64,000 bases of DNA from Formosa sp. L2A11 (lineage in GTDB: Bacteria > Bacteroidota > Bacteroidia > Flavobacteriales > Flavobacteriaceae). Positions 40,006-49,908 of this stretch are shown one piece after another. The position numbers were made by a program, and so were the translations under genes. The DNA is taken from the NCBI RefSeq assembly GCF_009796865.1, contig NZ_CP047028.1, positions 310,001-374,000 of the forward strand. The letters run 5' to 3'. The notes under the pieces were generated by a model. The model had not been told where the DNA came from, ran no database searches, and saw only the letters and a list, made by a program, of their open reading frames with translations. The number at the start of each line of letters is the position of its first letter. Positions within the stretch are counted from its first letter, which is position 1.

Positions 40006-40139
40006 TGGTAACACCGTATATAATTTATTGCTGGCTTCTTGCCTACTTGCGAAAGTCCTCACGGACTTTCTTTGTACGTAATTATTTACTAAATTAGTTG
40101 CTTAAAACACGCAACAAACCATATACAACAACGTTACCC
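40006..40139 (+). repeat. attC-like site 8 (subfamily B)
   Basis: Intact. It starts TGGTAACACCGTATATAATT, has the central hairpin GAAAGTCCTCACGGACTTTC and ends CATATACAACAACGTTACCC. R'' with preceding bases (GTGTGGTAAC) matches the cassette 8 start GTTACCACAC. Confidence 0.85.
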
Positions 40140-40151
40140 ACAATTTGAGAA

Positions 40152-41405
40152 ATGAACAATAACGAATACGAATTAAGAGGATTTTATAAACCTCATTTCT
40201 TTTCTATTTTCCTAAATGGAGAATTTGATATTGAATTTCAAAATTTGCAGAAAAATGATTTGGGTACATTTGTTCACGAATACACTCATTATCTTCAAAA
40301 CATAACAACCATATTTGGATTAAAAAACAGCATTTTCTACTTCCATTATCTCTATGAAGTTAAAAAGCATATAAACGAATCTAAACAGCTAACCGTTCCG
40401 ATTGAGAATATACCATTTAGCAATGGGATTTTAGACGGAAAAGCTGTTTTTGATAGATATTATGGCACAAAAAAGTCCTATAGTCCAGAATACGACAAAA
40501 TAACTGTCTACCTCAAAGAAAATATTGAGAATGACAGACCATATAAAATGGTTCTTTTCGAATTGGTCAAAGGAGGGAAAGTAATAGAAACTATTGAATT
40601 AGGGAATTTATGTGTAAAGGAAGGAATGGCTAGATTATGCCAACTAAATTATGACGATGAAGTTAATCATCCTACTTTTCCATATAAAAGTGTAGAATTA
40701 CTTTGTGAAATTCTTAATCCAGAATTGCTAGAGGATAAAAGAAAATTAATAGCATTATGTATCCTAGCATTAAACTCGCAAAACTGTGCATTAACACTTT
40801 ACGAATTATTAATAGAAGTAAGAACAGAGCCCGAATTGAATGGGTTAGAAATTTACCAAAAATATTTAGTTGAACGATGGATTGTTCACAAAGAAAAAAA
40901 AATATCTATTCAAGACTTTTTACTTTCCACTATTAATGAATTTAAAGAAACTCTTACTGGTTCAATTTATGCAGAATTACATCATTTTGAGAAAATGTTT
41001 GAAAATATAATTCAGTCAGTTAAAGCAAACACTTCACCTCTACTTGAATTGTTATATTCAGAAATAGATAACAACGAAAAATTAAAAAATTTGATTGATT
41101 TCTATGGTATTCCTCATATAAAAACGATTTCAGGTTACGAATTTTATCCTTTAGGTTCTAAAGAAGGAAATGAGGACAATCCTGCTTTAGAATTCCTTGA
41201 CCTTTTGGGACAAAGTATTGTTATTGAAAGAGTATTAGATTATAATAATGATACAATTTGTTCTCTTTATGCTCAATGCCAAAGAGCTGAAGAAGATATA
41301 ACAGATGAACATTGCTTTGAGAATCAATGGATGAGAGTAAATGCTTGTCCATTTAAAATCGTTAGTGATAATTGGAAATTAAACGAAAAAATAAACTGTG
41401 GGTAA
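40152..41405 (+). CDS. Cassette 9: HExxH metallopeptidase-like protein
   Basis: A 417-residue soluble protein. LGTFVHEYTHYLQNITTIFG contains H42-E43-x-x-H46, the zinc-binding motif of zincins; Glu157 in CVKEGMARLCQ could be the third ligand in a gluzincin layout. No signal peptide is seen, so it would act in the cytoplasm. Proteases of this kind can be toxins or defence effectors, but the family is not recognised. The stop codon lies in R'' (GGGTAA), directly against IS91-like copy 2. Confidence 0.65.
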   Translation: MNNNEYELRGFYKPHFFSIFLNGEFDIEFQNLQKNDLGTFVHEYTHYLQNITTIFGLKNSIFYFHYLYEVKKHINESKQLTVPIENIPFSNGILDGKAVFDRYYGTKKSYSPEYDKITVYLKENIENDRPYKMVLFELVKGGKVIETIELGNLCVKEGMARLCQLNYDDEVNHPTFPYKSVELLCEILNPELLEDKRKLIALCILALNSQNCALTLYELLIEVRTEPELNGLEIYQKYLVERWIVHKEKKISIQDFLLSTINEFKETLTGSIYAELHHFEKMFENIIQSVKANTSPLLELLYSEIDNNEKLKNLIDFYGIPHIKTISGYEFYPLGSKEGNEDNPALEFLDLLGQSIVIERVLDYNNDTICSLYAQCQRAEEDITDEHCFENQWMRVNACPFKIVSDNWKLNEKINCG

Positions 41406-41675
41406 TAACTAAGTATTCGGCTCGCCGATAGGCCAGAGCTGAATATTGTGTTGACGAAGTCGGCAGAAGATGTCTCTTATGGGGAAAACGATGTGTTTAG
41501 GGAAGGATGCTTTGGTAATCGATTGTAGTTTACATGTTTAAACTACGCTGATTAGTCTTTATTTGGAAGAGATTGTTTCTTTTTTCGGTAACACTTAATA
41601 TAATTTCACTTTATAATGGCTTAAATTTTAAGTTTAGCCATTGAGAGGTCTGTCCGCGCTTGCAGATTGTTTTTT

Positions 41676-42815
41676 TTAATTGACCCTATTTAATTTTTTA
41701 TCTCTTAATAATACCCTCCAATTTTCGGGAGGACCACGATCGTTAAATAGTAGTATGGTATGTAGTTTTCCTTTTTTACAAACGGGACAACGACGGTGTA
41801 AAACAGGTTCGACTGTTTTAATACTCACTATCTTTTTACAAGCCAGTTCGGCTTGTAGTCTCGGTAATTTCTCTTTTTTCCAGCTGCTGCTTAAAATACC
41901 GTAATGCCGTATGCGTGTAAAGCCTTTGGGTAAAATATGCAAAGCAAAGCGTCTAACAAATTCTTCACTGGACAAAGTCAACTTTATCTTTTTAGCTTGG
42001 TGCCGGTAATCTTTCGCGGTAAAAGTCACCGTTTTATTTTCACGATCTACAGCAATAATACGATGGTTACTTATTGCAATTTTATGCGTGTATCTGCCTA
42101 GATATTCAATAACATATTTTGGACTTCTAAAAGATTGTTTCGCATAGATCACCCATTTTTTACTGTACACTGTATTATAAACTTTCTTTGGGATTTTTAC
42201 TTCACTTTTCCTAAGTTCAGAGATAAATTTAGCCTTAAACACCTTGCTCATAGATTTTACATTGAATAGATATTTACCTTTATTTTTTGCACTTTTCCAT
42301 GTCCCTGATTTACGCCATCCACCGCCAGGAACAATACAATGCAAGTGCGGATGTAGGCTCATGTTTTGTCCCCAGGTATGAAGTATAGCAATCATACCCA
42401 GTTTAGCTCCCAAGTGTTTGGGGTTGTCTCCAAACTGTTGCAGGGTTTGCCATGCGGTTCTAAACAAACTGCTATAAATTACTTTACCATGACTCAGAGC
42501 GTAGGTATTAAACTCACTTGGAAGCGTAAAAACGATATGAAAATAAGGCACATTTAATAGTTCGCCTTCTCTGGCTTTTATCCACTGTTCACGTTTGTGT
42601 CCCTGGCATGTTGGGCAATGTCTATTTCTGCAACTGTTATAACTAATGTGTAAGGCTTGGCAACAATCGCATTTATCAATATGGCCACCCATAGCTTTGG
42701 TGCGACACCTTCTTATGGCTTGTAACCCACGGTAATGCCAAGAGGTCAGACTCAATGTTTTGAGCTGTAGCTGTTCCATTTCTAAAATGTCAGCTACTTT
42801 ATGTTTACAAAACAT
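41676..42815 (-). CDS. IS91-family HUH (Y1/Y2-type) transposase
   Basis: A 379-residue transposase. The N-terminal zinc ribbon is CDCCQALHISYNSCRNRHCP plus TCQGH; the HUH metal motif is LHPHLHCIVPGGGW near residue 165; the candidate nucleophile Tyr is in YLGRYTHKIAISNHRI near 255. A C-terminal CPVCKKGKL zinc finger follows. Such enzymes move single strands by rolling-circle transposition. It is preceded on the same strand by a recombinase gene whose end touches its start. Confidence 0.88.
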   Translation of the reverse strand: MFCKHKVADILEMEQLQLKTLSLTSWHYRGLQAIRRCRTKAMGGHIDKCDCCQALHISYNSCRNRHCPTCQGHKREQWIKAREGELLNVPYFHIVFTLPSEFNTYALSHGKVIYSSLFRTAWQTLQQFGDNPKHLGAKLGMIAILHTWGQNMSLHPHLHCIVPGGGWRKSGTWKSAKNKGKYLFNVKSMSKVFKAKFISELRKSEVKIPKKVYNTVYSKKWVIYAKQSFRSPKYVIEYLGRYTHKIAISNHRIIAVDRENKTVTFTAKDYRHQAKKIKLTLSSEEFVRRFALHILPKGFTRIRHYGILSSSWKKEKLPRLQAELACKKIVSIKTVEPVLHRRCPVCKKGKLHTILLFNDRGPPENWRVLLRDKKLNRVN

Positions 42816-43579
42816 TAATCGTAAAGTTTATCCAAGGGAGAAAATTTGGAACCACTAGGCAAATTGGCAACATGAAGATACGTGAGTGTCATCTCGATAT
42901 GTGCATGTCCAAGAAGTTCCTTTAAACTGACGATATCAACACCATACTCTAATAAATGTGTAGCAAACGTGTGCCGTAAAGTATGGGCAGTTATCTGTTT
43001 AGAACTCCCTATTTTACTTCTGTTTTCTTTAATAATCCAGCGTATACCGTTGGTGGTTAATCCGCGTGATTCTCCAGCTTTAGAAACTTGGCTATTAAAA
43101 AGATGTCCCTGAGGGTTTTCTGTTGTGATGTATTTTTTTAATCCCCTAATCAGAAGCGGACTCAAAGGCACATAGCGATCTATTTTTCCTTTTTTCTTAG
43201 GAATAAACACGGTTTTACGCTCAAAATCGAGATCAGATAATTTAACAGCGCAGAGTTCGTAGCTACGCAATCCACAACCGTAAAGCATACCTATTATCAA
43301 ACGATGCTTAAGATATTTAGGCGCTTTTAAAAGGCGCTTAACTTCCTCTTTATTTAGAACACATGGTAGTTTAATATCTCTTTTAATTTGAGGAAGCGCT
43401 ACACGTTTGGCTTCCATACCCATCACTTTGTAGGCTGCTCTGAGTCCGAAAATGGTGTGTTTAAAGAAGCTCTCGGAAGGTGTTTTGTGCAGTTTCTGGC
43501 AATGGTAAAGATAGTTCTGAACGTGTTCTACCGATAGTTTTTCAGGACTTCGGTTGTAATGCAAAGCTAAGTGTGCCAA
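42815..43579 (-). CDS. Tyrosine recombinase of the IS91-like element
   Basis: A 254-residue recombinase with GCGLRSYELCAV (catalytic Arg), ITAHTLRHTFATHLL (His-x-x-Arg) and LLGHAHIEMTLTYLHV (His, Tyr). The frame can be read about 40 codons further upstream (AERAFSDVKDFSHLQ...), but the ATG there is out of frame across a run of eight A. Pairing of a recombinase with an IS91-type transposase is known in some IS91 relatives; the recombinase may resolve or target insertion. Confidence 0.82.
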   Translation of the reverse strand: MAHLALHYNRSPEKLSVEHVQNYLYHCQKLHKTPSESFFKHTIFGLRAAYKVMGMEAKRVALPQIKRDIKLPCVLNKEEVKRLLKAPKYLKHRLIIGMLYGCGLRSYELCAVKLSDLDFERKTVFIPKKKGKIDRYVPLSPLLIRGLKKYITTENPQGHLFNSQVSKAGESRGLTTNGIRWIIKENRSKIGSSKQITAHTLRHTFATHLLEYGVDIVSLKELLGHAHIEMTLTYLHVANLPSGSKFSPLDKLYD

Positions 43580-43831
43580 GCACCGGAGATAGTTGTTTAA
43601 AGTGCTTTTGGCTTTGCCATTAATAGAGAAACTCTGTTCGAGTTTTGGTTTGAAGATGACTGAAATCCTTTACATCTGAAAAGGCGCGTTCAGCAATGGT
43701 TTTACTTTTTTTTAAACATAATAATAGATTTAAAATTTACCCATAAGTTAATAAATCTATTACTTTTACAAAAGAACAACTTATTCTGAATCAGTCAGGA
43801 GGGCTTCCGACCGATAGGGAGGATTCGTTCA

Positions 43832-45684
43832 ATCGAGTGGATGGCTCCGCCATCAAATGACGGAGTGCACCCCTCACACCACCGTACGTACGGGTCTCGT
43901 ATACGGCGGTTCACCAAATTGAAGTTTGCGTATTATTAATGTAATCTAACAAAGGTTTATACCCTTTTCGTTTAAGCCTAGAAACTGTAATAGTAGTCTT
44001 TAAAATAGGACTTTGAGCGACTGCCCAGCCTCCCATTCTTGTTCTACTCCAAGCATAGGCTTGTCCGATTTCTATACCTAATTGAATGAGGTTTTTACGT
44101 TTCCGCTCTAGCTTTTTCCAATCGTGCCAAATACAATAGCGTAACCGATTTCTTAACCACTCATCTAGCTTTTTAACTTTTGCATAGATGTTAGTTAAGC
44201 GGTAATTATTCATCCAGCCTCGACAGACTTGATTAAGCCGTTCCAGACGTTCTAACAACGACATGGGTTTGGTTTTCTTGGTGATACTTTTCAGGTTACG
44301 TTTAAACTTTTCCCAACTTTTCTTGGCTACCACTAGTGCATATTGTCCTTTTAGACCCTTTTTATAGACAGGTACAAAACTATGCCCAAGTAATTCAAAG
44401 TTTACTGGTCTACGGATGCCACTTTTGGCTTTATTTATAGGGAGTTTCAATCTGTCTCTTAAAAAGACAAATAGTTTATTTCCTATAGTTTTTGCCTCGC
44501 TTTTACTTTTTGCGTAAACGCTAAAGTCGTCTGTAGCGTACATAAAGCAAGCCCATGCTTTTCATTTCTTTATCCAAAACATCTAACATAATGTTAGATA
44601 ATAAGGGACTAATGGGGCTGCCTTGCGGGATACCTTTTCTGCGCTTTTTGAGTGTTCCATCTATTAAGATGGGAGCTCTTAACCATTTTCGGATTAATCG
44701 CAAGGTGGTTGGACATTTTACTTTGCGGTAGATAAGTTGAAGTAAAATACAGTGGTCTACTTCATCAAAGAATCCTTGCAAATCAATATCTACAATATCT
44801 TGGTAACCAGAATTGATATACCCTTGAGCTTGTAATACTGCTTTTTGGATGTTCTTTTGTGGGCGAAATCCATAACTAACGGGCTCAAAATCATATTCAA
44901 AATGAACCATTAATTGTTGGCTTACCGCCTGTTGTAGCCACCTATCTACTACCGTTGGTATTCCTAATAGTCGGGTTTTACCCTGTCCTTTTGGAATGTT
45001 TACTCCTAAAATTGAATTTGGCACATAGCTATTTGTGCGAATTGTAGATAATATAAGCGAACGATTTTCTAATATGTATGCCGAAAGTGCCGTTGTTTTC
45101 ATACCATCTACGCCGCTCGCACCTTTATTGCGCTCCACTTGGCGTGTTGCTTTATAAAGATTTGTTGCTGATAATACCTGTTCAATCATAGATTCAATAA
45201 TTCGTGTACTCCTGTTGGTTTAAAACTAGGCTAGCTAAGCATCCTAATCGAATTCCAACGTAATTTAATGTTCTGTCCTTCCTTACCCGTGAGACCTGTA
45301 CAATTCTTGTTGCACCTCGTTTCCTGTAAGTACTATGACTTCTGCTGACTTCTCTACATAACCAACTCGTAGTTGTAGAGACCTCCCCAGGTAATGACAT
45401 CTTCTTTCCCTCAATTCCTGCCGTATCTACATACTTACCCTTTTGTTAATCTTGGGGCGTTACAATGATGTGGTTGCTTACCCGAGTAAATATGCCTCTG
45501 TATACGATTTCTGTTCGTCAGTACCGAGTTTTGTAGTTCCGCTTCCTTCAGATAAAACCTCACGGTTTTCACCCTTGCGACTTACTAATGCTTCAGAACG
45601 TTACTCCTGCGCATAAGGGACTTGCACCCTATAGATTAATTATTTACCTTTCGGTAAATCAAAAGATGCCCATGCTGGGCACAC
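43832..45684 (-). mobile_element. Group II intron 3 (RT frameshifted), in attC-like site 9
   Basis: Same ends as introns 1 and 2 but a different domain VI region (GGATGGCTCCGCCATC at 43838-43853), a variant shared with introns 4 and 5. It lies one base right of IS91-like copy 2, still between R'' and ACACCG. Confidence 0.85.
43911..45189 (-). pseudogene. Group II intron 3 reverse transcriptase, frameshifted at YADD
   Basis: Two bases are missing near 44532-44537, exactly in the codons for the YADD active site, so the protein is split into a 222-residue N-terminal part and an out-of-frame C-terminal part. The intron must rely on another RT. Confidence 0.88.
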
Positions 45685-45813
45685 ACACCGTATATAATTT
45701 ATTGCTGGTTTACTGCCTACTTACGAAAGTCCTCGCGGACTTTCTTTGTCCGTAATTATTTACTAAATTAGTTGCTTAAAACACGCAACAAACCATATAC
45801 AACAACGTTAGCA
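45685..45813 (+). repeat. attC-like site 9 (subfamily B), right part
   Basis: Starts ACACCGTATATAATTTATTG and ends CATATACAACAACGTTAGCA. R'' (TGTGGGTAA, 41397-41405) is 4.3 kb away, behind an IS91-like element and intron 3; it matches the cassette 9 start GTTACCCACA. Confidence 0.85.
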
Positions 45814-45820
45814 ACAATTA

Positions 45821-47121
45821 TGACCCGTCCTGAAATAAGGCTACATAATTTTAAACATTATGTACAAAAATGACAAAGTAATTAGAAGGTATTCAGAACC
45901 TTTCAAACTGAAAATTTTAGCCGAACTTACAACAGGAAAATACACCAAGAGTGATCTATGTAAACTCTACTCAATCGCTCCTACAACGGTTAATGAGTGG
46001 ATTAAAAAGTACGAACGTAAAGACTTAATGAACACCAGAGTAAAAGTGGAAACAAAAGACGAAATTACAAGAATCAAAACGTTGCAAAAAGAAGTAGAAC
46101 AGCTTAAAAAACTACTTCTTAAAAAGGATCTCGATGCTATGGTAGAAGAATCTTACCTGGAAGTAGCGGCTGAAAAATTAGGATACAAAAATGTCCAACA
46201 ACTCAAAAAAAAACTCAATATCTAGCCTTAATAAAAGCAAAAGATAAAGCTAAGGGATTTGCTTCTTTATCAACTATATCCAGTTGTTTTGGACTAAAAC
46301 GAGATGCCTATTATAAGTTTAAAAACAGAGCTGATAAACGTTTAAAACGAGAACAACAGATTATTAATATAGTCAAGAAAAGACGCAAATCGCTTCCTAG
46401 AGAAGGTGTTCGTAAACTTATAAAATCATTAAATGATGAGTTTACAAAGATTAACCTAAGAGTCGGTAGAGATACGCTATTCAAGGTGTTAAGGTCTCAA
46501 AATATGCTCACTTTAAGAAAGAAATATAGTTCTAGAACAACCAACTCGCATCATCGTTTTTATAAATATAACAACATCATAAAAGATCTAGAAATCACAA
46601 AACCTAATCAGGTCTGGGCATCAGATATTACATATATCAGAACAGTAAAAGGCTTTTGCTATCTGGCTCTCATTACGGATATGTATTCTAGAAAAATAGT
46701 GGGTTACGATCTAAGTGATAGTCTAGAATTAAAAGGATGCGTGAGAGCTCTTAATAAGGCTATTTATAAAGCTAAAAACGTGACTGGACTAATACATCAC
46801 TCTGATAGAGGAATACAATACTGTAGTAATGTGTATACACAAATATTAAAGAGAAAAAAGATAGATATTAGCATGACTCAAGAAAATCATTGTTACGAAA
46901 ATGCTATGGCTGAACGTGTAAACGGAATCTTAAAAGATGAGTTTTACCTTGACCAGACCTTTACTGACGTGCAACACGCAAAAAGAGCTACAAAAAATGC
47001 AATTAATCTATACAACGAAATAAGATTACATTTATCTTTAGATTATAAAACACCTAATATGGTATATCAATTATCAGCCTAAATTCAATTTTAACCTGTA
47101 GCCATATTTCAGGACTAGACA
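45821..47121 (+). mobile_element. IS3-family (IS150-like) element, copy 1, at the start of cassette 10
   Basis: A 1301-bp element with ends TGACCCGTCCTGAAATAAGG and CCATATTTCAGGACTAGACA (imperfect inverted repeats). TTA on both sides may be a 3-bp duplication. It begins 14 bp after the G of the cassette core, the same offset as the other two IS3 copies. It lies between the site and the FRG-domain gene and may supply or block its promoter. Confidence 0.85.
45860..47082 (+). CDS. IS3-family transposase OrfAB (programmed -1 frameshift)
   Basis: OrfA (45860-46225, 121 residues) has a helix-turn-helix (YTKSDLCKLYSIAPTTVNEW) and a leucine-rich coil. It ends over a run of nine A (46205-46213); slipping back one base joins it to OrfB, which is open from about 46210 to 47082. 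OrfB holds the rve DDE core: WASDITYIRTVKGFCYLALI, HHSDRGIQY and NAMAERVNGILKDEF. The complete OrfAB should be functional. Confidence 0.88.
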
Positions 47122-47135
47122 TTAAAATAAAATTA

Positions 47136-48029
47136 ATGAATAAAGAAAAATCAGCTAAAACAGTTTCAGAATTTATTGATTTAATGCACGAAAAAATTGC
47201 GACTATTTCAACTCCAAGTGAAATTAAGAATATTTGGTTTAGAGGAGAAGGAAGTAATAATATCTCGACACCACTCGTTCCAAAAGCATTTAGACAAAGA
47301 GGAGGTTCATTAAATGATACTTTTACAAAAAAGACTGCTTATGAAGATGTCATAAATATTGAAAGCAACTTAAAGTCTTCATTTTTTCGTGAAGCTGAAA
47401 TGTTTTTAAATAAAAAAGGAATTAACAATAATGAATGGAATAAGTACTTTCTTATGCAACATTATGGCATGCAGACAAGGTTATTAGATTGGACTGAAAG
47501 CGCATTAATCTCATTATACTTTTCAATTTCTGACAGTCATTTTAAAGAAGACGATTCTGTTGTTTGGTTATTATCTCCACATAGCTATAACAAGTCTGTG
47601 CTAAGTAAATTATCAAATGGAACAATTCAAACAGGAAGTATTTACTTCCCACAAAAAGCTAACAAAATAGAGTTAATAGATAAAAACGGGGAATTTAATC
47701 GTGACGAATTGTTTCGGATGTATTTAAACTTGGATTTTGAACATAATCATAAATCTTATGAAAAAGAATTTTATCCACTTGCCATTTACCCATATCTTTT
47801 AGACGAACGAATGAGAAATCAAAAATCATGTTTTACTATTTTCGGAAATGAAGTTAATGGAATATTAGACTTTAAAGACAATCACAAATTCTTGACAAAG
47901 ATTATAATCGATAAAAACTCAAAAATAAAAATCAGAAAAGAACTTGAATTGTTAGGTATATCAGAAAGAGATATCTATCCTGATTTATCCGGAATAAGCA
48001 AATCAATCGAAAATAAGTATAGCTTTTAA
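47136..48029 (+). CDS. Cassette 10: FRG-domain protein
   Basis: A 297-residue soluble protein. The FRG signature IWFRGEGSN is at 33-41, followed by FLMQHYGMQTRLLDWTESAL (about 108-128) and QKSCFTIFGNEVNG. FRG proteins occur in toxins and anti-phage systems and are thought to be nucleotide- or ADP-ribosyl-active. IS3 copy 1 lies 14 bp upstream. The cassette end (TGTTACCAAC) pairs only imperfectly with its start (GTTAGCAACA). Confidence 0.85.
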   Translation: MNKEKSAKTVSEFIDLMHEKIATISTPSEIKNIWFRGEGSNNISTPLVPKAFRQRGGSLNDTFTKKTAYEDVINIESNLKSSFFREAEMFLNKKGINNNEWNKYFLMQHYGMQTRLLDWTESALISLYFSISDSHFKEDDSVVWLLSPHSYNKSVLSKLSNGTIQTGSIYFPQKANKIELIDKNGEFNRDELFRMYLNLDFEHNHKSYEKEFYPLAIYPYLLDERMRNQKSCFTIFGNEVNGILDFKDNHKFLTKIIIDKNSKIKIRKELELLGISERDIYPDLSGISKSIENKYSF

Positions 48030-48047
48030 AAACTGTTACCAACAATG

Positions 48048-49769
48048 GTAATCGTTGCACAAGTCTATAATACATAGTTCAACTATAATAAAAAACCGTC
48101 TTTAGAGACGGTTTCTGTTTTTATACAGTTAATATTATAGTTGATTTACAAGGTCTTAAAAGCGTATTAATAGCTTTATAGAGGGTGTTTTTGAGGCTAA
48201 AATAAAGCGCAAGTACTCTTGCATCGCTTTTAGTACGTTTTTCAATAAATTTCATATATTTTTTGAGATTGTAAGCAATAGCGGAGAGTTGCATACATTT
48301 ATTAGCTTGCTTGATACCAATAGTATTAACCTTGTTTAACCCCATAAACTGAGTCAGAGTGCCAAATACGGGTTCTACGGTACTTTGCCGTTTTCCTTTC
48401 ATATAGCGTCCTTGATTACTTTCTACTCGGGCTATATTCCGCTCGTATTCCTCTCGATAATACGTAACTGTAAATTTCTTTTCTTGAGCTGATTTTCCTA
48501 AACATGCTGTGCGGATTGGACAGTCTATGCACAGCTGTTTTGATCCGCGATATTCCTTCTTTTTGGTATTGTTCTTTTTTTCAACAAACACCTTTTTAAA
48601 CGGTATGGTTTTACCTTCTGGACAGGTGTAATGATCCTTGTCCTTATCATAAGTAAATCCATCTGGCCCACCTTTATAAGTGCCATGAGCGGGTATAAAA
48701 CTTTTTAAACCTATAGCTTCTAGAAACGCATAATTCTCACCGCTACTATAGCCTGTGTCGGCTACACAATTTTCCCAAACCAGCTGTGATTTCCACAGTC
48801 GTTGTTTTACACGCTTAACAATATCTGGTAAGTGCTGACTGTCTTTACCGTCTGCATGGTACGCTTTTATATCGCTTATAACATGGTTTGCTGTATCTAC
48901 AGTAAGCTGACTAAGGTAATTAAGTTTTCTTGCTTTACCGGGTTTTACACTAATACGTGCGTCAGGATCTGTGGGACTATAATGTGTTTTGTTACTCGTA
49001 TAACGACTGCCTTTAGCACCGGCTCCTGGGCGAGCATCTTGATCTTTTGCCCATTTGGTATTACGGCTTTTTATAGCTTGTAATTCCTTGTGAGATGCAG
49101 ATAATGTTTGTTGGTCTTTATCTGCTTTATTTTCTTTAGATTGCCTTAAAGGTTTGTTTTTGTCTCGATTGCTAATGTTACGAATTTGACGTAGGTGATC
49201 TTCTAAATCTGCTTCAGGAATTTTAAGTTCTAAAGTATCCATGGAAGCATTGGCTTTTACAGGAGCAGAATCTATTGTTTGCGTGTGTCCAGCGACCATA
49301 CCTGCGGATACACAGCGTTCAAAAACCTTTATAAAAACAGATTCAAAAACGTCTTCTGGAAATAATTGTCGTGTACGGCTAATGGTAGAATGCCACGGTA
49401 ATTCTTCGTCTATATCATACCCTAAAAAATACAATATATCCAAACGCATGCTACAATGTGCAATAAGCTTGCGATGGCTAGTTATATTTTCTAAATAGCC
49501 CACTAAACAAAGTTTAAAAAACACAATGGGATCGATGCTTTTTTGTCCGCTTGATCCATAGAATTTTTTGGTAGTTTTATAAAGAAAATTAAGATCTATA
49601 GCGGTATGAAGCCGACGGTAGAAATTGGCTTCTGGCACACGTTCGCTAAGTCTAAATTGATTGAATAGCTTCTCTTGATACGTCTTTTTTCCCTGCATAC
49701 ATAAAGATAAGAAACGTTCGTTTTTTAAGCAATTGCATTACTACTTTTTTCTTAACTTGTGCAACAGGC
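48048..49769 (-). mobile_element. IS1182-family insertion sequence, copy 2 (intact), in attC-like site 10
   Basis: A 1722-bp element flanked by ACAATG (48042-48047 and 49770-49775), a 6-bp duplication of the site-10 variant of the conserved ACACCG. It is at the same position of the site as copy 1. Inverted terminal TTGCACAAGT/ACTTGTGCAA; a bidirectional terminator hairpin is at 48093-48123. Confidence 0.88.
48121..49698 (-). CDS. IS1182-family transposase
   Basis: A 525-residue DDE transposase. The N-terminal half has FKLCLVGYLENITSHRKLIA and the first Asp in TIDSAPVKANASMDTLE; the second Asp is in VADTGYSSGENYAFLEAIG; the last Glu is in STVEPVFGTLTQFMGLNKV. A Cys cluster (YTCPEGK, CIDCPIRTAC) precedes the last part. 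No disruption is seen, so this copy could act on copy 1. Confidence 0.9.
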   Translation of the reverse strand: MQGKKTYQEKLFNQFRLSERVPEANFYRRLHTAIDLNFLYKTTKKFYGSSGQKSIDPIVFFKLCLVGYLENITSHRKLIAHCSMRLDILYFLGYDIDEELPWHSTISRTRQLFPEDVFESVFIKVFERCVSAGMVAGHTQTIDSAPVKANASMDTLELKIPEADLEDHLRQIRNISNRDKNKPLRQSKENKADKDQQTLSASHKELQAIKSRNTKWAKDQDARPGAGAKGSRYTSNKTHYSPTDPDARISVKPGKARKLNYLSQLTVDTANHVISDIKAYHADGKDSQHLPDIVKRVKQRLWKSQLVWENCVADTGYSSGENYAFLEAIGLKSFIPAHGTYKGGPDGFTYDKDKDHYTCPEGKTIPFKKVFVEKKNNTKKKEYRGSKQLCIDCPIRTACLGKSAQEKKFTVTYYREEYERNIARVESNQGRYMKGKRQSTVEPVFGTLTQFMGLNKVNTIGIKQANKCMQLSAIAYNLKKYMKFIEKRTKSDARVLALYFSLKNTLYKAINTLLRPCKSTIILTV

Positions 49770-49894
49770 ACAATGTGTATAATTCATTGCTAGTTATAGC
49801 CTACTTACGAAAGTCCTCGCACTTTCTATCTGTGATTTATTTGCTAACTTTAGTGCTTAAAACACGCACCTAATCTTATACAAGCACGTTGTGC
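49770..49894 (+). repeat. attC-like site 10 (diverged subfamily B), right part
   Basis: Starts ACAATGTGTATAATTCATTG in place of ACACCGTATATAA and ends CTTATACAAGCACGTTGTGC. The outer arms GTATAA/TTATAC still pair, but the central hairpin is shortened to GAAAGT...ACTTTC. It is the most diverged of the common type. Confidence 0.75.
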
Positions 49895-49908
49895 ATAATA
49901 CCCGAAAA

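Larger units (their letters stand above)
41406..43830 (-). mobile_element. IS91-like element with tyrosine recombinase, copy 2 (most intact)
   Basis: About 2.4 kb, with ends TAACTAAG and GATTCGTTC as in the other copies, in site 9 after R'' bases TGTGGGTAA. Both main genes are open. Intron 3 later entered the same site one base beyond the right end, so the two elements are nested in order. Confidence 0.8.
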
